Positions 59,262-64,000 of a stretch of DNA of 64,000 nucleotides are shown here, one piece after another (the stretch's first letter is position 1; each line of letters starts with the position of its first letter). The translations under genes and the position numbers were made by a program. The notes below the pieces were generated by a model. The model had not been told where the DNA came from. It saw only the letters and a program-made list of their open reading frames with translations, and made no database searches. The DNA lies in NCBI RefSeq assembly GCF_029016285.1, contig NZ_CP091975.1, positions 868,001 through 932,000 of the forward strand, given 5' to 3'. The stretch is from Vibrio sp. DW001. Lineage in GTDB: Bacteria; Pseudomonadota; Gammaproteobacteria; Enterobacterales; Vibrionaceae.

Positions 59262-59618
59262 ATGAATCCATTTACTGTTTTTATCCTCGCGATTTTAACT
59301 GCTTTATATTCGTATACGGTACCTGCTGCACCTACATCAGAACGTGATATTAAACCATCGGCGAATTCAGCAATGACAGAACATGTATTACCTATGGCAG
59401 GCGACAAATATGAAGGTATCGAAATAACGGTCAATATCAATACTGGTACCATTGAAGAGCTGTCTACACTTTTACTCGGAGTTGGAGAAAAGAAAGCACA
59501 GCTGATTATTGATTACAGGGATGAGCATGGACCATTTCAATCGGCGGAAGATTTGATGCAAGTGAAAGGGATCGGACCTTCTACGATAGAGAAAAACAGC
59601 AAGAGAATAAGGCTGTAG
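59262..59618 (+). CDS. ComEA family helix-hairpin-helix protein
   Basis: 118 residues: signal peptide (cleaved near VPAAP), a short variable region, then a C-terminal helix-hairpin-helix DNA-binding domain (about 58-118: VNINTGTIEELSTLLLGVGEKKAQLIIDYR and FQSAEDLMQVKGIGPSTIEKN). ComEA proteins bind incoming DNA in the periplasm during natural transformation. Vibrios are naturally competent, but several HhH proteins of this size exist, so the competence role is likely, not proved. AAAGG ribosome site. Confidence 0.85.
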   Translation: MNPFTVFILAILTALYSYTVPAAPTSERDIKPSANSAMTEHVLPMAGDKYEGIEITVNINTGTIEELSTLLLGVGEKKAQLIIDYRDEHGPFQSAEDLMQVKGIGPSTIEKNSKRIRL

Positions 59619-59752
59619 CAGTCAGAAATACGCCATTTATTTTAATAGGTGGCATCCGACGGTTCAAGATATTCTTGTACGCTTGACAATGGGCTTTTCT
59701 GCCCATTGATTTCTGTACTATTACATCCATGCCATTTATGTTCGCTGCATCG

Positions 59753-59788
59753 AACACATTTCGTCTGATCAGTTATGTAGTGGTATGG
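59753..59788. repeat. dispersed palindromic repeat, copy B3
   Basis: AACACATTTCGTCTGATCAG followed by TTATGTAGTGGTATGG; nearly the same as copy B2. The preceding GCCATTTATGTTCGCTGCAT probably belongs to the element too. It lies just past the rhombosortase stop. Confidence 0.6.
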
Positions 59789-60333
59789 GTAGTAAACCTA
59801 ACCAATACGTAAAGCACAACAGCTAGAGACAAACCAGTTATACCGCCTATCAAATGTGCCTCAATGGCAACCTCAGCTGAGATTAGCTTGGCAGTGCCTA
59901 TTGACGCGCCGTAGAGCTGTTCATGAGCTATCTTTATAATTACACCAACAACGAGCAACCAACTGGATCTACGACCATATAGTGCTTCTGAGAGCGCGTA
60001 AAAGGCGAATAAACCGTGTAATACGCCTGATAGACCCGCATAAGAATGTAAAGTCGAAAAAAGTAAGCCGAGCCCGACAGAAGTTGATAAAAATAGAAGT
60101 ACACCAAGTAAACTTTTAGCGGAGGGTTTAAACAGATAAGCAATCACCCACATCGCCGCTATATTCATAGAGAAGTGTATGGTGTTGGTGTGAGTGAAGT
60201 TTCCTGATAGGATCCGCCACCACTGCCCGTTCTGAATCAGTTCGTGATGCCATACGACGAGATTCTGCAAATAAGGCAACTGAAATAGAGCACTTATAAC
60301 GGTAACCAAAATAAGAAAGTAGGATAATTTCAA
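59773..60333 (-). CDS. rrtA: rhombosortase
   Basis: Rhomboid-family intramembrane serine protease that processes proteins with a C-terminal GlyGly-CTERM tail. 186 residues with six helices; catalytic Ser102 in GLSGVLHG and His160 in AIEAHLIGG, plus the HTNTIHFSMN motif of helix 2. Short length and these motifs separate it from GlpG. Its substrates are not in the window. It is divergent from the DTW gene across 3 bases, so the two share a promoter region that overlaps coding DNA. Confidence 0.9.
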   Translation of the reverse strand: MKLSYFLILVTVISALFQLPYLQNLVVWHHELIQNGQWWRILSGNFTHTNTIHFSMNIAAMWVIAYLFKPSAKSLLGVLLFLSTSVGLGLLFSTLHSYAGLSGVLHGLFAFYALSEALYGRRSSWLLVVGVIIKIAHEQLYGASIGTAKLISAEVAIEAHLIGGITGLSLAVVLYVLVRFTTHTTT

Positions 60334-60336
60334 TCA

Positions 60337-60966
60337 ATGTCTCGATATTGCTTAAAATGTGGTAAAGCGAAAAAGGCTTGTATCTGTTCTTGGATTAAAA
60401 CCATAAACACGAATATTGAGCTTATCATCCTTCAACACCCTACTGAAGTTAATCGGGCAAAAGGCACCGCAAAAATCTTGAGCCTGTCGCTTGCCAATAG
60501 CCATTGCTTTGTTGGAGAAGACTTTTCACAACATAATGAGCTTAACAACCTGTTAGCAGAAAATCAGGCCAGTACGTTTGTGCTTTTTCCCTCTGAACAT
60601 TCAGAAATAGTATCGCCAAAGTTGACTGAAAATAGGCGTTTGGACAATAAGATCAGAATTATTCTGTTGGACGGTACGTGGAAAAAGGCATTTAAGGTCT
60701 ACCAACTCTCGGAAAATCTACACGCGCTACCTTGTCTGCGCTTGCCGCAAAGCATGAATGGTAACTATAAAATCAGAAAAGCACCGAAGAAAAACAGCCT
60801 CTCTACCGTCGAAGCTGGATATCAAGCGCTTAAAATCTTACAACCAGATCACGATTTCGAACCGTTGATCGTTGCCTTTAATGCTATGGTCGAATTCTAT
60901 ATTCAACAGCTTCCAGAAGGGGTCTATCAGCAAAACTATACCTGTGATGATTCGCCACTTTCTTAG
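60337..60966 (+). CDS. DTW domain protein (tRNA acp3U47 transferase-like)
   Basis: 209 residues: an N-terminal Cys cluster (C5, C8, C15, C17), HPTEVNRAKGTA (about 34-45), then the DTW motif variant LLDGTWKKAF with Asp112 and Trp115. In E. coli the DTW protein TapT (YfiP) puts an aminocarboxypropyl group on uridine 47 of tRNAs using S-adenosylmethionine; this is a likely equivalent. Convergent with the dGTPase gene, 7 bases apart. Confidence 0.85.
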   Translation: MSRYCLKCGKAKKACICSWIKTINTNIELIILQHPTEVNRAKGTAKILSLSLANSHCFVGEDFSQHNELNNLLAENQASTFVLFPSEHSEIVSPKLTENRRLDNKIRIILLDGTWKKAFKVYQLSENLHALPCLRLPQSMNGNYKIRKAPKKNSLSTVEAGYQALKILQPDHDFEPLIVAFNAMVEFYIQQLPEGVYQQNYTCDDSPLS

Positions 60967-60973
60967 GCCACAA

Positions 60974-62299
60974 TTAGCTATTAGCAGAAAACAGTTGTTG
61001 ATGAAGCTTCTGAGCATACCCGTCCGTCATTGCTGCGATGTAGTCAGAAATAACTCTCATACCTGAACCATTTACAGTGTCGGCATGTTGCCATTTTTTT
61101 CGAGTCGCTTCCGGTAATAACCTTTCAGGGTCAGCACTCAGCGCTTCAAATAGATCCATAATAATCTGTTGGCCTTTGTACTCAATAATCTGCACGTCAG
61201 GTATCTGGATAACGAATTCACTGACAAAGCTTTTGAATACCTCAAGTGCGGTGGCAAGATGCGGCTCTAGGTAAGCGTTATGGCTAAGCAGTTCATTATG
61301 AAAGTGCGTGTTGGGTACCGCTTCAACTTGGGCGCTGGTTAGTAACGTATTGACGATGCCGCCAATAGCATCTTTGCGTAGATAGTGCTCCCCAGAAAAC
61401 AGCATATCGCTGATATCATTAATGTTTTCTTCAAACCACGGATCGCCGCATTCTGCCAACTGGCTAGCCGCTGATTCCTGCCACTGTTGACGATTGACCA
61501 TCCCTAAAACAATGGCATCTTCTAAATCATGTACACCATAAGCGATATCATCGGCAATCTCCATAATAGAGCAATCTAATGATTTGAAACGCGTTTTATT
61601 GTGTTTATCAGGCGCAATAACCGGTTCACGCAGAGATGAAAAAAGGGCCTTATCACTTGTGGATAATGGTTCTAAAACCCAATCGAAATCGGGCTCATCA
61701 CAGTTATAGATTCCTTTTGCGGGGCTCCAATCTTTCGCTTTAAGCCTACGCTGATGAGAAACAGCCTCCGGGAGAACTTCACAACGTACTTTACTTAATA
61801 ATACGGGATATTTCATAAGTCCTAGCAGAGTACGTCTCGATAAGTTCATGCCATGGGACTTTGTATAAGGTTCTAGTTGGCTGACGATACGAAAGGTCTG
61901 AGCGTTGCCTTCAAATCCCCCGTGTTCTCTCATTGCATAGTTGAGTGCAACTTCACCACCGTGGCCAAAGGGTGGGTGACCGATATCATGGGCCAAACAG
62001 AGTGATTCAATCAAACTTGCAGAGGGCAATATAGGTAAAAGTTCAGGCTGTTTATTTTCAATTTGGGCTAGAATTCCAGAACCAATTTGAGCGGCTTCTA
62101 ATGAGTGAGTTAGTCGAGTACGGTGAAAGTCGTTGGCGCCAGTGCCGTGAACTTGTGTTTTGGCTTGTAAGCGACGAAATGCAGCCGAGTGCAAGATTCT
62201 TGCTCGGTCTCGTTGAAACGGATCACGATGATCGTTTCGCCTTAGTTTATGCTCGATGTTTATACGTTGTTGCCAAAGTACATGCTGCTTGTCATCCAT
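60974..62299 (-). CDS. dGTP triphosphohydrolase, antiphage-type
   Basis: HD-domain enzyme splitting dGTP to deoxyguanosine and triphosphate. The 441-residue protein has RDRARILHSAAFRRLQAKTQV (about 31-51), metal ligands His65 (RLTHSLEA), His104-Asp105 (LAHDIGHPPFGHGGE) and Asp250 or 251 (EIADDIAYGVHDLEDAI). Relatives of this length are shown to deplete dGTP and block phage. ATG 62299 follows GGAGTGATT; an upstream TTG would add five residues. No other defence gene adjoins it, so a housekeeping role in nucleotide pools is also possible. Confidence 0.88.
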   Translation of the reverse strand: MDDKQHVLWQQRINIEHKLRRNDHRDPFQRDRARILHSAAFRRLQAKTQVHGTGANDFHRTRLTHSLEAAQIGSGILAQIENKQPELLPILPSASLIESLCLAHDIGHPPFGHGGEVALNYAMREHGGFEGNAQTFRIVSQLEPYTKSHGMNLSRRTLLGLMKYPVLLSKVRCEVLPEAVSHQRRLKAKDWSPAKGIYNCDEPDFDWVLEPLSTSDKALFSSLREPVIAPDKHNKTRFKSLDCSIMEIADDIAYGVHDLEDAIVLGMVNRQQWQESAASQLAECGDPWFEENINDISDMLFSGEHYLRKDAIGGIVNTLLTSAQVEAVPNTHFHNELLSHNAYLEPHLATALEVFKSFVSEFVIQIPDVQIIEYKGQQIIMDLFEALSADPERLLPEATRKKWQHADTVNGSGMRVISDYIAAMTDGYAQKLHQQLFSANS

Positions 62300-62439
62300 A
62301 ATCACTCCATGCAAAACCCCATTGGTATTTTAATAATGCGCTGAAATAATGAGCGAGTCTAGGGAGTGTGATAACTATTTGAAGTGATTCGAATAAATGA
62401 GCTAATTCTGACGGTTCAGGAGGGCGAGGTGTGACTACC

Positions 62440-62467
62440 CTTATTCTTCCCAAAGAGGGAAGAATAA
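62440..62467 (-). terminator. inverted repeat after xylA, probable terminator
   Basis: TTATTCTTCCC (62441-62451) pairs with GGGAAGAATAA (62457-62467), an 11-bp perfect stem 30 bases after the xylA stop. No long T tract on the xylA strand, so termination may be partial. Confidence 0.6.
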
Positions 62468-62497
62468 AAGGAAATAATAGCGAGTGCTATTTAGTCG

Positions 62498-63817
62498 TTA
62501 TTTGAAGATATAGCTGTTAACAACGTTTTCTAGGTGTTCTTGGCGACCAGACTCCTTCGTTGGAGAAATATCGTTATCAACGGCAAACTGTGCTAATGCT
62601 TCTAGCGATAGATCACCACCAAGTATCTTCTTACCTAGGTTGTCATTCCAACCAGCATAACGTTTAGCGATATTTTCGGACAGAACATCATTCTCTATCA
62701 TAGCCGCGGCTTTCTCTAGTGAAAGCGCCATCGTATCCATGCCACCAATGTGACCGTGGAACAAATCTTCACCGTCTATTGATGGGCGACGTACGTGAGC
62801 ATCAAAGTTCAAGCCACCTGTTGTGAATCCGCCAGCCTTAAGGATTTCATACACAATTAAGGTGTTTTCTTCCACGCTATTTGGGAATTGATCTGTATCC
62901 CAACCTAGTTGCGGATCACCTCGGTTTGCATCAATAGAACCGAAAAGTCCAAGAGAGGTTGCGGTTGCTACTTCATGCTGGAAACTATGTCCTGCTAAGG
63001 TCGCGTGGTTTGCCTCAATGTTCATTTTGACTTCGTTCTCTAAACCAAACTGCTTTAAGAAGCCGTAGACGGTTGCCGTATCGTAGTCATACTGATGTTT
63101 CGTTGGTTCTTGAGGTTTAGGCTCAATTAGAATGGTGCCGTTAAAGCCTATTTTATGTTTGTGCTCAACGACCATTTGCATTAGACGACCGAGTTGCTTA
63201 CGTTCTTGACGAAGGTCGGTGTTTAATAACGTTTCATAGCCTTCTCGGCCACCCCAAAGGACATAATTCTCACCACCCAGTCGCTTGGTTGCGGCCATAG
63301 CATTGAATATTTGAGTCGCAGCATAGGCGAAGACTTTAGGATCGGGGTTTGAACCTGCTCCTGCCATATAGCGCGGATTAGAGAAGGCGTTCGCCGTACC
63401 CCATAGTAGTTTTAGGCCAGTCTCAGACTGTTTTTGTTCTAGTATGTCGACCATTTGCGCGAAATTGTTTACATACTCCTTGATTGAATTACCTTCAGGT
63501 GCAACGTCAGTATCGTGGAAACAGTAATACGGCACATCTAGTTTTGAGAAAAATTCGAACGCGGCATCCGCTTTCATTCTTGCCATTTCTAGCGCGTCGC
63601 CACTTTTTAACCATGGACGATCAAATGTGCCAGCGCCAAAAACGTCAGACCCTGGCCAGCAGAAGTTATGCCAATAACATGCGGCAAAGCGTAAGTGATC
63701 TTTCATGGACTTACCGAGAATCATCTTATCTTTGTCATAATGGCGGAAAGCGAGAGGATTCGATGTTTCGTTTCCTTCGAATTTAATTGTACTTACATTT
63801 TTAAAGAATTCAGTCAT
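62498..63817 (-). CDS. xylA: xylose isomerase
   Basis: Converts D-xylose to D-xylulose with divalent metal. 439 residues, the length of class II enzymes: catalytic His in [13 protein letters not shown], metal-site [33 protein letters not shown], and the C-terminal [13 protein letters not shown]. The ATG at 63817 is chosen over a TTG 15 bases upstream; GGAA lies 10 bases before it. xylB, a transporter and XylR are not seen; they may lie beyond the window. Confidence 0.97.
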   Translation of the reverse strand: MTEFFKNVSTIKFEGNETSNPLAFRHYDKDKMILGKSMKDHLRFAACYWHNFCWPGSDVFGAGTFDRPWLKSGDALEMARMKADAAFEFFSKLDVPYYCFHDTDVAPEGNSIKEYVNNFAQMVDILEQKQSETGLKLLWGTANAFSNPRYMAGAGSNPDPKVFAYAATQIFNAMAATKRLGGENYVLWGGREGYETLLNTDLRQERKQLGRLMQMVVEHKHKIGFNGTILIEPKPQEPTKHQYDYDTATVYGFLKQFGLENEVKMNIEANHATLAGHSFQHEVATATSLGLFGSIDANRGDPQLGWDTDQFPNSVEENTLIVYEILKAGGFTTGGLNFDAHVRRPSIDGEDLFHGHIGGMDTMALSLEKAAAMIENDVLSENIAKRYAGWNDNLGKKILGGDLSLEALAQFAVDNDISPTKESGRQEHLENVVNSYIFK

Positions 63818-64000
63818 AGCTTTTATTTCCAATATAATAGTGAACCATGTTCGCGATTAATCATTGGCTTTTTACTGAATTCATTCAATTATGATATTTG
63901 ATAGTAAAATTCAGCTATTTGTTTTGTGTGGGCTACCTCTCAAAATATTTGCCATATTTATCGATTAATTTAATAAGAATGCTCATATTCTATTGACATA
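63818..64000. other. xylA upstream region
   Basis: 183 AT-rich bases to the window end with no ORF. I see no confident XylR or CRP operator; TTGTGTGGGCTACCTCTCAA has wrong spacing for CRP. Confidence 0.4.

Noticed and set aside
63818..64000. CRP or XylR site before xylA
   Set aside because: TGTG and CTCA elements are present but with wrong spacing, and the region is cut by the window end.

Overview
The window is a 64 kb piece of a gammaproteobacterial chromosome, almost certainly a Vibrio. Evidence: a Vibrio-type MotY (sodium-motor T-ring protein) beside rnt, a rhombosortase, EmrD-type and NhaC-type transporters, the blocks seqA/ybfF/DUF2788/fldA/fur, sdhCDAB-sucABCD and tig-clpPX-lon-hupB-ppiD, and two families of dispersed palindromic repeats of a kind I recall from Vibrio intergenic DNA. 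The DNA is AT-rich, gene-dense and intact. I see no insertion sequence, prophage, integron, CRISPR array or clear pseudogene.

Layout. 1-7.3 kb: fur, a DUF4442 thioesterase-like protein, fldA, DUF2788, ybfF, seqA, pgm, DUF1853 and a Nif3 family protein. 7.5-18.9 kb: the TCA block, with gltA divergent from sdhCDAB-sucAB-sucCD. 19-28 kb: NnrU, an orphan TRAP binding protein, an EmrD-like exporter, sodB, grxD, an NhaC-like antiporter, rnt, motY and purU. 28-37 kb: yoaA, tsaB, two small unknown proteins, an Slp lipoprotein, an alpha/beta hydrolase, fadD, rnd, ycgL and a lytic transglycosylase. 37-38.4 kb: folD under a near-perfect PurR palindrome, then tRNA-Arg(TCT). 38.6-42.4 kb: the part most likely to vary between strains, with a diguanylate cyclase, a sugar O-acetyltransferase and an Aer-like chemoreceptor. 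42.5-50 kb: a LysR regulator, the dctPQM C4-dicarboxylate TRAP transporter and its dctBD two-component system. 50.5-59.1 kb: tig, clpP, clpX, lon, hupB, ppiD. 59.2-64 kb: ComEA-like protein, rhombosortase, DTW protein, a dGTPase of the antiphage type, and xylA at the right edge.

How the genes work together. Citrate synthase, succinate dehydrogenase, 2-oxoglutarate dehydrogenase and succinyl-CoA synthetase form most of the oxidative TCA cycle; two ArcA-like direct repeats lie in the shared gltA/sdhC control region. Dicarboxylates enter through DctPQM: DctB senses, DctD activates, and a sigma-54 promoter plus an upstream inverted repeat are visible before dctP. Tig, ClpXP, Lon and PpiD are protein folding and turnover factors; lon has a clear heat-shock (sigma-32) promoter and tig has a long, highly structured leader.

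Most of the window is ordinary core genome. The items most worth a second look are the tig leader RNA, the dctPQM control region and its intercistronic hairpin, the PurR box of folD, the two repeat families, and the antiphage-type dGTPase.
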